Assembly (NCBI RefSeq): GCF_937900395.1
Contig: NZ_CALCDX010000013.1
Span: 1 to 61,669, forward strand
Length of the DNA: 61,669 nt
Origin: an uncultured Caulobacter sp.
GTDB taxonomy: Bacteria > Pseudomonadota > Alphaproteobacteria > Caulobacterales > Caulobacteraceae
Reading direction: 5' to 3'
Shown here: positions 36,020-45,382 of the stretch, one piece after another
Layout of the letters: every line of letters begins with the position of its first letter
Numbering within the stretch: position 1 is the stretch's first letter
The notes under the pieces: generated by a model
Told to the model about the DNA's origin: nothing
The model's database searches: none
What the model saw: only the letters and a program-made list of their open reading frames with translations
Made by a program: the position numbers and the translations under genes

Positions 36020-37555
36020 CTATTTAGCGGGGCGCGAGCCGCTTGCCAAGCGCCGTCTTGCACTAGAATTGCGACGGGGCGCGGGAGCCGGTTCCGGCGG
36101 GTCCGGAAGCGGCGGGGCGTCGAACACGCCCGGATCGTCCGGAATGGGCATCAGGGCGCCGCCGGTCTCGGCCGCGCGAATGAACGGCGTCGATTCGACG
36201 TAGGCCGACGGGATCTCGGGCAGGTCGCTCATCGTGCGCTCGCGGCGCTCGTGGCGCGGATGGATCAGCTGGCCGGTTTCGGCGTAGCTGACCGCCAGGC
36301 GCGCCCAGTCCTCGCGCTGATAGGCGAAGGCGCGGCCCTCGGGGTCGAGGTCGGACCAGTCGGGCTCGCGCGGGGCGTCGATGCCGCGCGCGATCCAGGC
36401 GCGCGCTTCGTCGGGTTGGCCGTTGGCGGCGGCGACGCGGGCCATCAGTCCCGCGAACCGGGCGGTCGGGGCCTCGTCGTCCAAAAGCCGGGCCGCGGCG
36501 CGGGCGGCGATCGGATCGCCGCCGATCAGAGCCGCTTCGACGCGCAGGATCAGGCTCTCGCGAACCTCGGGGCGCATCGCGGCGAGAGCGGCCAGACGCT
36601 GGGCGCGGGCCTTGGGCGTCTCGTTGGTCTTCAGGTCGCGATAGGCGAGCCACAGCGCCGGGTGAGGTTGCGCCTTCCAGGCGGTCTCGATCAGCTGGCC
36701 GGCCTTGGCCGTCTTGCCGTCGTCGGCCAGCAGGCGGGCGGCCATGATCACGCCCGGCGCGAAGTCGGGCTTCAGCTTCACCGACTGGTTGGCGAAGTCG
36801 AGCGCCTGGGCGCGGACCTTCGGGTCCGGCGAGTCCTCGAGGCTGGCGGCCGAGGCGGCCAGCAGGGCGGCGCGGCTGCGCTCGGCCACGGCCGGAGAGA
36901 CGATCTTGCGTTCCAGGGCGCCCTGGACCAGCTGCAGGGCCGCGGCCCAGTCGCCGGCCTCCAGCCGCGCCTCCAGCAGGGCGCGCCAGGCCCAGCGGGC
37001 GGTGCGGGCCAGGCCATAGGCGGTCTCGGCGTAGCGGAGCGCCGCCTGCCGGTCGCCATCGGCCTGAGCCGCCTGCATCAGCCCGCGCAGGCCGGCCAGA
37101 CGCATCTCTGGAAAGCCCAGCATGGCGTTGTAGGCGCTGGCGGCCGCGCCGCGATCCCCCGCCGTCTCGGCGGCCTGGGCGGCCAGGACGCGGACCAGAC
37201 CGGGCGCGTCCTCGGCCAGTTCGGCGGATTTCTGGGCGAGTCGGCGGGCTTCGGAGCCATCGCCGGCCGCGACCGCGAGGAAGCCGCGCGTTAGGGCTTC
37301 GATGGCCTGCTTGCGCTTGGCCTCGGCCCGGGCGCGGGCGGCGCGACGCGGGGCCTCGACGATCCAGATCACGCCGCGCCAGAGCACGGTGAACAGCAGG
37401 GCCGAGAACAGGGTCAGCAGAGCGGCGGCGGCGGCCGTCATCTCGATTCGCCAGCCCATCCATTCCAGCGAGGCGCGGCCGGGCTCGCCGGTCAGGGCCA
37501 GCACGCTGACCGCCACGGCGGCCACCAGGAAAAGGGCGAAGACGACGCGGGTCAT
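36020..37555 (-). CDS. hemY: HemY-like TPR membrane protein
   Basis: The 511-residue protein has two N-terminal membrane helices (about 2-20 and 36-60), a basic segment, then TPR-like helical repeats (about 80-450), and a proline-rich C-terminal tail. This is the HemY (YheV-type TPR) plan, not the oxidase of the same name. HemY is associated with protoporphyrin synthesis late steps, but its function is unclear. Its ATG overlaps the stop of the mitofilin-like gene (ATGA, 37552-37555), and the order hemC-hemD-mitofilin-like-hemY is usual in alphaproteobacteria. A longer frame reaching 38317 only reads through other genes. Confidence 0.85.
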   Translation of the reverse strand: MTRVVFALFLVAAVAVSVLALTGEPGRASLEWMGWRIEMTAAAAALLTLFSALLFTVLWRGVIWIVEAPRRAARARAEAKRKQAIEALTRGFLAVAAGDGSEARRLAQKSAELAEDAPGLVRVLAAQAAETAGDRGAAASAYNAMLGFPEMRLAGLRGLMQAAQADGDRQAALRYAETAYGLARTARWAWRALLEARLEAGDWAAALQLVQGALERKIVSPAVAERSRAALLAASAASLEDSPDPKVRAQALDFANQSVKLKPDFAPGVIMAARLLADDGKTAKAGQLIETAWKAQPHPALWLAYRDLKTNETPKARAQRLAALAAMRPEVRESLILRVEAALIGGDPIAARAAARLLDDEAPTARFAGLMARVAAANGQPDEARAWIARGIDAPREPDWSDLDPEGRAFAYQREDWARLAVSYAETGQLIHPRHERRERTMSDLPEIPSAYVESTPFIRAAETGGALMPIPDDPGVFDAPPLPDPPEPAPAPRRNSSARRRLASGSRPAK

Positions 37556-38430
37556 GGGGCGGCCTGCGTGATGCGAGCCAGGGACGCCAGGGCGTCGGCG
37601 CGGACCGAGGCCACGTGGCGGTCGATCTCGACGCGGCGGTTGGCGGCGGCGAACCAGGGGGCCAACACCTCGCGGGCCGGGTCTGGCAGCGCTTCCAGCG
37701 CCGCCACCGCGCCCTCGATATCGCCCTCGTCCAGCAGCACCTGGGCGCGGGCGAGGATCGCATCCGGCGTCGACCCCTTGATCGAGCCCACGTGACGGAT
37801 CGAGACGATGCTGGACAGCGCGTAGCGGATACGCGCGAAGAGGTCGGCGTCGGCGCCGGGATTGCGCGCGGCGCTGGCGGCGCGGCCCGCCAGATTGCCG
37901 AACTGGACGGCGAGGCCGGCGCGCGTCGGCGCGCCCAGGCGCGCCAGCGGCTCCAGGGCCCGTAGGCTGGGCGAGCCGGGCAGGACGCGCTGAAGGCCGG
38001 CGAGCTCCTCCGGGAAGGGACGCGAGCTGTTGGCCGCCTCGGCCATGGTCGAGACCGCCAGGGCGGCGGCGGCGGCGTCCGCGACGCTCTTCTGGGTCGT
38101 CTCCAGGGCGGTGACCCGACCGTCCAGGCGCTCGACATCGGCGGCGGGGGCGACCGGCGCGGCGACGCTGGCCTCGACGGTGGGCGTGGGGGTCGGCGCG
38201 AGGCGCTCGGCGATCGGCTTGGGGCTGGGCGCGGCGGAGATCGGCGCCGTCGGCGAGGACTTCGCCGGGAACAGGGTCGGTCCGAACCAAGCCACGCCCG
38301 CGCCTAGCACCGCGCAAAGCAGGCAGAGGAACAGCCAGACCCAGACGCTGGGGCCCATCACCCTCTTGCGCGCGTACAGCGCCGGATCGCTGGGGGCGAC
38401 GATTTCAGCGGGGTCGGGTGCGGCGTTCAT
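37552..38430 (-). CDS. mitofilin-like (COG4223) inner-membrane protein
   Basis: The 292-residue product has one N-terminal membrane helix (about 28-49), a Pro/Ala-rich linker (about 50-95), a short coiled coil (ERLDGRVTALETTQKSVADAA), and a helical C-terminal domain (about 135-290). Alphaproteobacterial proteins of this plan are relatives of mitochondrial mitofilin/Mic60 and lie between hemD and hemY. The function is probably in envelope organisation. An alternative GTG start at 38448 is in frame and adds six residues. It overlaps hemY by 4 bp. Confidence 0.8.
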   Translation of the reverse strand: MNAAPDPAEIVAPSDPALYARKRVMGPSVWVWLFLCLLCAVLGAGVAWFGPTLFPAKSSPTAPISAAPSPKPIAERLAPTPTPTVEASVAAPVAPAADVERLDGRVTALETTQKSVADAAAAALAVSTMAEAANSSRPFPEELAGLQRVLPGSPSLRALEPLARLGAPTRAGLAVQFGNLAGRAASAARNPGADADLFARIRYALSSIVSIRHVGSIKGSTPDAILARAQVLLDEGDIEGAVAALEALPDPAREVLAPWFAAANRRVEIDRHVASVRADALASLARITQAAP

Positions 38431-38473
38431 ACGCCATTCGTGCCCCACGCCGCCGCGCCGCGCAACTTTGCGC

Positions 38474-39160
38474 TTAAGCTGTCAGCAGGGAGAGCAGCGC
38501 GGTTTCGTCCGGGCGCGGCGCGCAGGCCACAGAGCCGGGTTCGACCAGCGGCTCCAAAGGCGCGGCGACCGCCTTGGAAAGGCAGAGCGCCCGCAAGGCG
38601 GCGGCGGGTCGGCGTCCCAGAATATCGGCCAGACGTCGCGCCGCGCGAGGCGAGTGCAGCAGCACGGTCAGGGGCTGGTCCAGCAGGGCCACGGTCGCGT
38701 CGGACGGCGCGCGCTCGACCGTCTCATAGACCGCCACGCCGCGCGCCGCGACGCCGACCTCATTCAACGTCCCGACGAGATCGCCCGCCGGCTCCCGCGC
38801 GCCCGCCCAGAGGACCGGGCCCGGCGCGGCGGCGACGACCAGGCGGGCCAGGTCATCGACATCGCCCTCAGCGCTGGCGACCTGGGCGAAGCCGGCTTCG
38901 CGCGCCGCCGACGCCGTGGCGCGTCCCACGGCGAAGACGGGCAGCGCCCGAACATCGGAAAGCGCCGAGAAGGCCTGGACGCCGTTGACGCTGGTGAAGG
39001 CCAGGGCCGAGACGCCCGCCAGATCGATCGACGCCGCGCTCGGCGCGACCTCCAGCAACGGATCGACGACCGGCGTGAAGCCCAGGGCCGCGACCTTGGC
39101 TGCGGTCGCCTCGGCGCCAGGAAGGGCGCGGGTGATCCAGACCGGCGCGCCCTCACCCAT
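38474..39160 (-). CDS. hemD: uroporphyrinogen-III synthase
   Basis: The 228-residue protein begins VWITRALPGAEATAAKVAALGF and shows the two-lobed HemD layout with ALAFTSVNGVQAFSAL (about 53-68) and LLHSPRAARRLADIL (about 169-183). HemD closes hydroxymethylbilane into uroporphyrinogen III with inversion of ring D. HemD is poorly conserved, but length, layout and its place 3 nt after hemC make the call firm. It lacks obvious fusion or truncation. Confidence 0.92.
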   Translation of the reverse strand: MGEGAPVWITRALPGAEATAAKVAALGFTPVVDPLLEVAPSAASIDLAGVSALAFTSVNGVQAFSALSDVRALPVFAVGRATASAAREAGFAQVASAEGDVDDLARLVVAAAPGPVLWAGAREPAGDLVGTLNEVGVAARGVAVYETVERAPSDATVALLDQPLTVLLHSPRAARRLADILGRRPAAALRALCLSKAVAAPLEPLVEPGSVACAPRPDETALLSLLTA

Positions 39161-39163
39161 GGC

Positions 39164-40165
39164 CTATTCCGGCAGCAGGATGGCGTCGCCGCCTTCGGCG
39201 CGGACCTCGCCGCCCAGTTTCAGGCCCAGGGCCAGGGCTTCGCCGGCGTCGTCAGCGCCCGACAGCGTGACCTCGCCATGGCGTCGGAAGCGCTGGGCGC
39301 CGTTCGGGGTCAGGGCCTCGACGATCATCGACAGGCGCGCGCCGTCCAGGGTGGCGCGGGCGCCGATGGCCGTGCGGCACGAGCCCTCCAGCGCCAGCAA
39401 CGCCCCGCGCTCGGCGGCGACGGCGATCGTGGTCGGACGGCAACGGATGGCGTCCAGCCACGGCGCGCCGACATCCTCGGCCCGCGTCTCGATGACGAGG
39501 GCGCCCTGGCCTGGGGCCGGCGGGCAAGCGTCGGGGTCGATCCAGCTCTTGGTCAGGTGACCCAGGCCCAGGCGGTTCAGGCCCGACTGGGCCAGCAGGA
39601 TGGCGTCGGCCTCGCCGCGCTCCAGCTTGGCCAGGCGCGTGTCGACATTGCCGCGCAGCATGACGATCTCGAGATCAGGCCGCACGTGCAGCGCCTGGGC
39701 CTGGCGGCGCAGCGAGGCGGTGCCGAGGCGCGCGCCCCTGGGCAGGTCCTCCAAGCGCTCGCAGATATGGCTGATGAAGGCGTCGCGCGGATCTTCCCGC
39801 TCCGGCGTGGCGGCAAGGACCAAGCCCGGCGGCAGCTCGGCGGGCATGTCCTTCAGCGAATGGACGGCGCAGTCGATGCGGCCGTCCAGCAGGGCTTCCT
39901 CGATCTCCTTGGTGAAGAGGCCCTTGCCGCCGATCTCCATCAGGCGGCGGTCCTGGATGCGATCGCCGCTGGTGACGATCGGGATCAGCGGCGCGACGGC
40001 CTCGATCTCGTCCTTGGAAGCGCCGGCGGGCGCGCCGAGGGCGGCGGCGATACGGGCCTGCATCAGTCCAGATTGCGCCAGCGACAGCTTGGAGCCGCGC
40101 GCGCCGATGCGGATGGGAGGTTGCCGGGACACGGTCGGAACGTTACCTGCGGATGCGAAATTCAT
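39164..40165 (-). CDS. hemC: hydroxymethylbilane synthase (porphobilinogen deaminase)
   Basis: The 333-residue enzyme joins four porphobilinogens. Marks include IRIGARGSKLSLAQSG (about 18-33), HSLKDMPAELP (about 100-110), and the cysteine in LEGSCRTAIGA (about 254-264) that holds the dipyrromethane cofactor. The ATG at 40165 has GAGG too close to it, and a GTG at 40129 (beginning SRQPPIRIG) would match the usual family start, so the first 12 residues are doubtful. It diverges from tsaD within about 40-75 bp. Confidence 0.95.
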   Translation of the reverse strand: MNFASAGNVPTVSRQPPIRIGARGSKLSLAQSGLMQARIAAALGAPAGASKDEIEAVAPLIPIVTSGDRIQDRRLMEIGGKGLFTKEIEEALLDGRIDCAVHSLKDMPAELPPGLVLAATPEREDPRDAFISHICERLEDLPRGARLGTASLRRQAQALHVRPDLEIVMLRGNVDTRLAKLERGEADAILLAQSGLNRLGLGHLTKSWIDPDACPPAPGQGALVIETRAEDVGAPWLDAIRCRPTTIAVAAERGALLALEGSCRTAIGARATLDGARLSMIVEALTPNGAQRFRRHGEVTLSGADDAGEALALGLKLGGEVRAEGGDAILLPE

Positions 40166-40203
40166 CCTCGCTGCTACAGGAGCGGCGAAAGCCCCGCAAC
40201 CAG

Positions 40204-41307
40204 ATGACCGCCCTTAAGCCCTCGAGCCTCACCATCCTCGGCCTGGAGACCAGCTGCGACGAGACCGCGGCCTCGGTCGTGCGCCGCGCCGAGGACGGCA
40301 CGGTCGAGGTGCTGTCCTCGATCATCGGCACCCAGTTCGAGCAGCACGCGCCGTTCGGCGGGGTGGTGCCCGAACTCGCCGCCCGCGCCCACGTCGAGTC
40401 GATCGACGCCATCGCGGCCGAGGCGATCCGGAAGGCCGGACTCGGCTTCGAGGACCTCGACGGCGTCGCGGCGACGGCGGGTCCGGGCCTGGTCGGCGGG
40501 GTCATGGTCGGCCTGGCGTTCGGCAAGGCGGTGTCGCTGGCGCGGGACGTGCCGCTGGTGGCGGTCAACCACCTGGAGGGCCACGCGGTCTCCGCCCGTC
40601 TGGGCGCCGAGGTCGCCTATCCGTTCCTGCTCCTGCTGGTCTCCGGCGGGCACTGCCAGCTGCTGGAAGTCGCCGGCGTCGGCGCCTGCAAGCGCCTGGG
40701 CACCACGATCGACGACGCCGCGGGCGAGGCCTTCGACAAGATCGGCAAGAGCCTGGGCCTGCCCTATCCGGGCGGTCCGGCGCTGGAAAAGCTGGCCGTC
40801 GGCGGAAACCCCGACCGCTATCCGCTGCCGCGCGCCCTGCTGGGCCGCAAAGACTGCGACTTCTCGTTCTCGGGCCTGAAGACGGCGGCGGCGCGGATCG
40901 CCGAGACCCTGACCACCGACGACGAGCGCCGCGACCTGGCGGCCGGCGTCCAGGCCGCGATCGCCCGCCAGCTCTCCGAGCGGGTCGATCGGGCGATGAA
41001 GCTCTACAAGGAGACCCACGGGGCGGACGACCTGCGCTTCGTCGTCGCCGGCGGGGTGGCGGCCAATGGCGCAGTGCGCGCCGCCTTGCTGGCCAATTGC
41101 GAGAAGAACGGCTTCAGCTTCGCCGCCCCGCCCCTGGCCTATTGCACCGACAACGCCGCGATGATCGCCCTGGCCGGCGCCGAACGGCTGGCCCTGGGGA
41201 TCTCCGACGACCTCGACGCCGTCGCCCGTCCACGCTGGCCGCTGGACGAGGCCGCCGCGCTCGCCAATCCCGCCAACGCTTACGGCCGCAAGGGAGCCAA
41301 GGCATGA
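40204..41307 (+). CDS. tsaD: tRNA N6-adenosine threonylcarbamoyltransferase TsaD
   Basis: The 367-residue enzyme transfers threonylcarbamoyl to A37 of ANN-decoding tRNAs with TsaB and TsaE. It has LGLETSCDETAASVV (about 11-25), the metal-binding VNHLEGHAVSA (about 121-131; both His), LVSGGHCQLLEV, and the FVVAGGVAANGAVRAAL block (about 280-296) followed by YCTDNAAMIAL. A longer start at 40153 exists but overlaps hemC; the ATG at 40204 gives the usual N-terminus. The last codon overlaps gpsA (ATGA). The gene is normal in the alphaproteobacterial hemC-tsaD-gpsA order. Confidence 0.96.
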   Translation: MTALKPSSLTILGLETSCDETAASVVRRAEDGTVEVLSSIIGTQFEQHAPFGGVVPELAARAHVESIDAIAAEAIRKAGLGFEDLDGVAATAGPGLVGGVMVGLAFGKAVSLARDVPLVAVNHLEGHAVSARLGAEVAYPFLLLLVSGGHCQLLEVAGVGACKRLGTTIDDAAGEAFDKIGKSLGLPYPGGPALEKLAVGGNPDRYPLPRALLGRKDCDFSFSGLKTAAARIAETLTTDDERRDLAAGVQAAIARQLSERVDRAMKLYKETHGADDLRFVVAGGVAANGAVRAALLANCEKNGFSFAAPPLAYCTDNAAMIALAGAERLALGISDDLDAVARPRWPLDEAAALANPANAYGRKGAKA

Positions 41308-42302
41308 CCTTCCACCACGCGGGCGTCATCGGCGCCGGGGCCTGGGGCACGGCCCTGGCCCAGGTCTGCGCCCGGGCCGGCCTGCAAGTCACGCTGCAGG
41401 CCCGCGAGGCCGAGGTGGTCGCCTCGATCAACGAGGCCCATGAGAACGCCCTCTTCCTGCCGGGCGTGGCGCTGGAGCCGGCGATCCGCGCCGCCGCCGA
41501 CATGGGCGCGCTGGCCGCCTGCGACCTGATCCTGGCCGTCGCCCCGGCCCAGCACCTGCGCTCGGCGTTGGCGGCGCTGGCTCCGCATCTGAAGCCGGGC
41601 GTTCCGGTGGTGCTCTGCGCCAAGGGCGTCGAGCAGGGCTCGCTGAAGCTGATGACCGAGGTCGCGACCGAGACCATCCCCGGCGCGCCGATCGCGGTGC
41701 TGTCGGGCCCCAGCTTCGCCGGCGAGGTGGCGCGCGGCCTGCCGACCGCCGTCACCCTGGCTTGCGACGACGAGGGTCTTGCACGCAGCATCGCCCACGC
41801 CATCGCCACCCCGACCTTCCGTCCGTATGTCGCCGGCGACATGATCGGGGCCGAGGCCGGCGGGGCGGTGAAGAACGTCCTGGCCATCGCCTGCGGCGTG
41901 GTCGAGGGCAAGGGACTGGGCCGCAGCGCCCACGCCTCGGTCATCACCCGCGGCTTCGCCGAGTTGACCCGCTTCGCCGTGGCCCTGGGCGCCCGCGCCG
42001 AGACGCTGAACGGCCTGTGCGGCCTGGGCGATCTGGTCCTGACCTGCTCCAGCCCGCAGTCGCGCAACATGAGCGTCGGCCTGGCGCTGGGCCAGGGCCT
42101 GACCCTGGAGCAGGCGCTGGCCGGCAAGCTGTCAGTGGCGGAAGGCGTCGCCTCGGCCCCCGCCGTCCGCGCCCTGGCCCGCAAGCTGGGCGTCGAAACG
42201 CCGATCTGCGAGGCCGTTGCGGCCATCCTCGACGGCGAGCTGGCGGTCGACGCCGCCATCGCCGCCCTGTTGGCCCGCCCTCTGAAATCCGAAGGCTTCT
42301 AG
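41304..42302 (+). CDS. gpsA: glycerol-3-phosphate dehydrogenase [NAD(P)+]
   Basis: The 332-residue enzyme makes sn-glycerol 3-phosphate from dihydroxyacetone phosphate for phospholipid synthesis. It has the Rossmann motif VIGAGAWGTALAQVCA (about 8-23), the substrate block LSGPSFAGEVARGLPTAV (about 134-151), the catalytic lysine in AGGAVKNVLAIACGVVEG (about 186-203), and the GLGDLVLTCSSPQSRN segment (about 243-258). The ATG overlaps the tsaD stop by 4 bp, so translation is coupled. Confidence 0.96.
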   Translation: MTFHHAGVIGAGAWGTALAQVCARAGLQVTLQAREAEVVASINEAHENALFLPGVALEPAIRAAADMGALAACDLILAVAPAQHLRSALAALAPHLKPGVPVVLCAKGVEQGSLKLMTEVATETIPGAPIAVLSGPSFAGEVARGLPTAVTLACDDEGLARSIAHAIATPTFRPYVAGDMIGAEAGGAVKNVLAIACGVVEGKGLGRSAHASVITRGFAELTRFAVALGARAETLNGLCGLGDLVLTCSSPQSRNMSVGLALGQGLTLEQALAGKLSVAEGVASAPAVRALARKLGVETPICEAVAAILDGELAVDAAIAALLARPLKSEGF

Positions 42303-42317
42303 AACAAGGATCGCCGC

Positions 42318-42599
42318 ATGGCCCTCTTCGCCATCCTCTGCAAGGACAAGCCCGGCGCGCTGGACACCCGTCTGGCGACGCGCCCCACGCACCTCGACTA
42401 TCTGAACCAGTCCAAGGGCCTCAAGCTGGCCGGCGCCCTGCTGGGCGACGACGGCAATCCGATCGGCTCGCTGCTGATCGTCGAGGCCGAGGACCTGGCC
42501 GCCGCCCAGGCCCAGGCCGACAACGACCCCTTCACCGCCGCCGGCGTGTTCGAGAGCGTCGAGGTCCGCCCCTGGCGCGTGGCGATCGGCTCGCTCTGA
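42318..42599 (+). CDS. YciI-like protein
   Basis: The 93-residue protein has the YciI fold signs: MALFAILCKDKPGAL, RPTHLDYL (His-Leu-Asp), a Gly-Asp-Asp-Gly turn before a strand (LLGDDGNPIGSLLIVEA), and the ending DPFTAAGVFESVEVRPWRVAIG. YciI proteins have a His-Asp pair that may be catalytic; the natural reaction is not known. It follows gpsA by 15 nt, a common synteny in the group, and precedes the Rieske-like protein by 4 nt. Confidence 0.9.
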   Translation: MALFAILCKDKPGALDTRLATRPTHLDYLNQSKGLKLAGALLGDDGNPIGSLLIVEAEDLAAAQAQADNDPFTAAGVFESVEVRPWRVAIGSL

Positions 42600-42603
42600 C
42601 GCC

Positions 42604-42969
42604 TTGCGCGGCGATCCCGACAACCCCGCCCGCCCCGCGGCCGGAACCCCGCTCTGCGCGCTGGACGAGATCCCCTCGCCCGGCTCGAAGGGCTTCCGGT
42701 TCCGCGAGGGCGACGCCCTGTTCGCCGGCTTCGTGGTGCGCCAGGGCGAGACGCTCGTGGGCTATGTCGACAGCTGTCCGCACGCCGGCTGGCCGCTGGC
42801 GGGGTTCGCGGGTCGCTATCTGACGCGCGAGAACGACTACATCCTGTGCGCGGGCCATGGGGCGCTGTTCAAGATCGAGAACGGCGCCTGCGTCGCCGGG
42901 CCTTGCCCGAACCAGACCCTGGCGCCGTGGCCGGTGGCCGTCCGCGACGGCCAAGTCTTCGCCGCCTGA
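42604..42969 (+). CDS. Rieske-type [2Fe-2S] protein
   Basis: The 121-residue protein has both Rieske boxes: CPHAGWPL (about 59-66) and CAGHGALF (about 80-87), giving two Cys and two His ligands. This is the size of a stand-alone Rieske ferredoxin, an electron carrier for an oxygenase or a nitrite-reductase-like small subunit. No partner oxygenase is near. The start is TTG at 42604, 4 nt after the YciI stop; a later start is possible but would cut the domain. Confidence 0.9.
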   Translation: MRGDPDNPARPAAGTPLCALDEIPSPGSKGFRFREGDALFAGFVVRQGETLVGYVDSCPHAGWPLAGFAGRYLTRENDYILCAGHGALFKIENGACVAGPCPNQTLAPWPVAVRDGQVFAA

Positions 42970-43091
42970 ACGACAGCCATTCCGAGATCCTTGCGACACT
43001 ATGCCACTGTCGGTTGGGCGACGGGATTAAGCGCCGTTAGCCAAATCATCCCGCATCCTCCCCGCGTTCAAGCGAAGGCGGAGATTTCGAC

Positions 43092-44891
43092 ATGGCGTCC
43101 CTCGGGCGGAAAGTCATGGGCGCGGCGGCGGGGGCCGCCCTGTTGTGCGCGGCGACGGCCGGAACCGGCCTGTGGGTGGCCCACAGCCTCGACTTGGCCC
43201 TGGTCCGCGCGGAGGGTTCGGCCCGCATCCTGCGCCTGCACATGCACGGCGACATGATGCATGACGCCCTGCGCGCCGATGTCATGGGCGCCATCATGTC
43301 CAGCGACCCGGCCCTTGGCGTCGACCTGAAAGCCGTCCGCGCCGACCTGGCCGAGCACACCACCGCCTTCAAGCAGGACATCGCCGAGGGCGGCCGGCTG
43401 GCTCATGACCCGGCGGTGAGCGCGGCCCTTTCCGAGGTGAAGGCGCCGCTGGCCGCCTACATCGCCGCCGCCAACGGCATCGTCGCCATCGCCGACACCG
43501 ACCCCGCCGGCGCCCGGACCCGCCTACCCGGCTTCGCCACCCAGTTCTCGGCGCTCGAGGGCAAGATGGAGGCGGCCTCCCAGAAGATCGAAGCCGCCGC
43601 CACGCACGACGCGAATGAAGCCAAGGCGCTGGGCGTCATGGGTCAGGCGCTGATGGGGATCCTGCTCCTGGCCTCTGGCGTCTTCGCCGGCCTGCTGATC
43701 GTCATGGCGCGCCAAGGCCTGATCCTGCCTCTGACGTCGGTGACCAAGGCCCTGCGCGCCCTGGCCAATGGCGACGTCAATGTCGTCCTGCCGGTCATCA
43801 AGAGCCACGACGAGATCGGCGAGATGACCCACGCCCTGCGCGCCTTCCATGACACCATCGAGGCGCGCCAGAAGGACCTCGAGGCCGCCGACGTGCGCGA
43901 GGCGCTGGAACTCGAGCGCCGTGAAGCCGAGCGCCGTCGCGACGAGGCCGACGCCGTGCAGAAGGCTGTTGTCAGCAGCCTGGCCGAGGCGCTGGATCAC
44001 CTGTCGGACGGCGACCTGTCGCATCGGATCGACCGCCACTTCCCGGAAGGCTACGAGCGCCTGCGCGTCGATTTCAACGCCGCCGTCGAGAAACTGTCGG
44101 CCGTCATCGCCGCCTCGCTCGAGGCCACCAACATGATCCACGGCGGCTCGCGCGAGATCACCTCGGCCGCCGACGACCTGGCCCGCCGCACGGAACAGCA
44201 GGCCGCCAGCCTGGAAGAAACCGCCGCCGCGCTGGACCAGATCACCGCCAAGGTGCGCCAGACCGCCGAGACGACCGGCCGCACGCGCTCGGTGGTCGAA
44301 CGGGCCCGCGAGGCCGCCAGCGCCAGCGGCGACATCGTCGACCAGGCCGTCGGAGCCATGGAGGCGATCGAGAAGTCCTCCTCCCAGATCGGCAAGATCA
44401 TCGTCGTGATCGACGAGATCGCCTTCCAGACCAACCTCCTGGCGCTGAACGCCGGGGTCGAGGCGGCCCGGGCGGGTGAAGCCGGTCGCGGCTTCGCCGT
44501 CGTCGCCCAGGAAGTCCGAGCGCTGGCGCAACGGTCGGCGGACGCCGCCAAGGAGATCAAGGACCTGATCGACACCAGCTCGGCCGAGGTCGACCATGGC
44601 GTCCAGCAGGTCGGCCGCACCGGCGAGGTGCTGCGCGCCATCGCCGCCGAGGTGCAGCAGATCGATGGACTGGTGCGCGACATGGCCGCCTCGGCCGCCG
44701 AGCAGGCTCGCGGCCTGGTCGAGGTCAATGGCGCCGTGGCCCAGATGGATCAGGTCACCCAGCAGAACGCGGCCATGGTCGAGCAGACCACCGCCGCCAG
44801 CCACGCCCTGGCCCAGGAAGCCACGCGCCTGGCCCAGCGCATGGGCGAGCTGCGCATCAGCGCCGAGGCGCGGAGCGCCGCGGCGGCTTAA
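43092..44891 (+). CDS. methyl-accepting chemotaxis protein
   Basis: The 599-residue chemoreceptor has an N-terminal membrane helix (about 8-30), a periplasmic sensor region of about 150 residues (helical; type unknown), a second membrane helix (about 180-204), HAMP (about 206-260), a second HAMP-like stretch, and a cytoplasmic signalling domain. That domain contains the conserved hairpin tip IDEIAFQTNLLALNAGVEAARAGEAGRGFAVVA split across about 438-470. The receptor signals through CheW/CheA. The C-terminus lacks the NWETF-type tether, ending in Ala-rich sequence. GGAG lies 9 nt upstream of the ATG. Its ligand cannot be told. Confidence 0.95.
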   Translation: MASLGRKVMGAAAGAALLCAATAGTGLWVAHSLDLALVRAEGSARILRLHMHGDMMHDALRADVMGAIMSSDPALGVDLKAVRADLAEHTTAFKQDIAEGGRLAHDPAVSAALSEVKAPLAAYIAAANGIVAIADTDPAGARTRLPGFATQFSALEGKMEAASQKIEAAATHDANEAKALGVMGQALMGILLLASGVFAGLLIVMARQGLILPLTSVTKALRALANGDVNVVLPVIKSHDEIGEMTHALRAFHDTIEARQKDLEAADVREALELERREAERRRDEADAVQKAVVSSLAEALDHLSDGDLSHRIDRHFPEGYERLRVDFNAAVEKLSAVIAASLEATNMIHGGSREITSAADDLARRTEQQAASLEETAAALDQITAKVRQTAETTGRTRSVVERAREAASASGDIVDQAVGAMEAIEKSSSQIGKIIVVIDEIAFQTNLLALNAGVEAARAGEAGRGFAVVAQEVRALAQRSADAAKEIKDLIDTSSAEVDHGVQQVGRTGEVLRAIAAEVQQIDGLVRDMAASAAEQARGLVEVNGAVAQMDQVTQQNAAMVEQTTAASHALAQEATRLAQRMGELRISAEARSAAAA

Positions 44892-44898
44892 GAACCGA

Positions 44899-45369
44899 CT
44901 ATCCCGCCGCCCAGTCTCCGGACTTGCCGCCCGTCTTTTCCAGCAGGCGCACGGCCTCGATGACCATGCCTTTCTCGGCGGCCTTCAGCATGTCGTAGAT
45001 CGTCAGGCAGGCGATCGAGGCGGCCGTCAGGGCCTCCATCTCGACGCCCGTCGGGCCGGTGGTCTTGACCCGCGCGGTGACGGCGAGGCCGCCGTCGGCC
45101 GGCTCAACCGAGACCTCGACCTTCGACAACGCCAGCGGATGGCACAGCGGGATCAGGTCGGAGGTCTTCTTGGCGGCCATGACGCCCGCCAGCTCGGCCA
45201 CGGCGCGGACGTCGCCCTTGCGCCCCGAACCCGAGACCGCCAGCGCCAGGGTCTCGGGGCTCATCCGCACGAACCCCGCGGCGACCGCCTCGCGCGCTGT
45301 CGCGGGCTTGTCGGAGACGTCGACCATGCGGGCCCGGCCCTGGTCATCGATGTGGGTCAGCTTGCTCAT
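44899..45369 (-). CDS. moaC: cyclic pyranopterin monophosphate synthase MoaC
   Basis: The 156-residue enzyme makes cPMP with MoaA. Conserved blocks: MVDVSDKPATAREAVA (about 15-30), AAKKTSDLIPLCHPLALS (about 64-81; the LCHPL box), and the MEALTAASIACLTIYDMLKAAEKGM block (about 110-134) in which the usual conserved lysine and aspartate lie. It is last in the moaA-moaD-moaE-moaB-moaC run, 13 nt after moaB. The length is typical. Confidence 0.96.
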   Translation of the reverse strand: MSKLTHIDDQGRARMVDVSDKPATAREAVAAGFVRMSPETLALAVSGSGRKGDVRAVAELAGVMAAKKTSDLIPLCHPLALSKVEVSVEPADGGLAVTARVKTTGPTGVEMEALTAASIACLTIYDMLKAAEKGMVIEAVRLLEKTGGKSGDWAAG

Positions 45370-45382
45370 CGCCCAACCACCC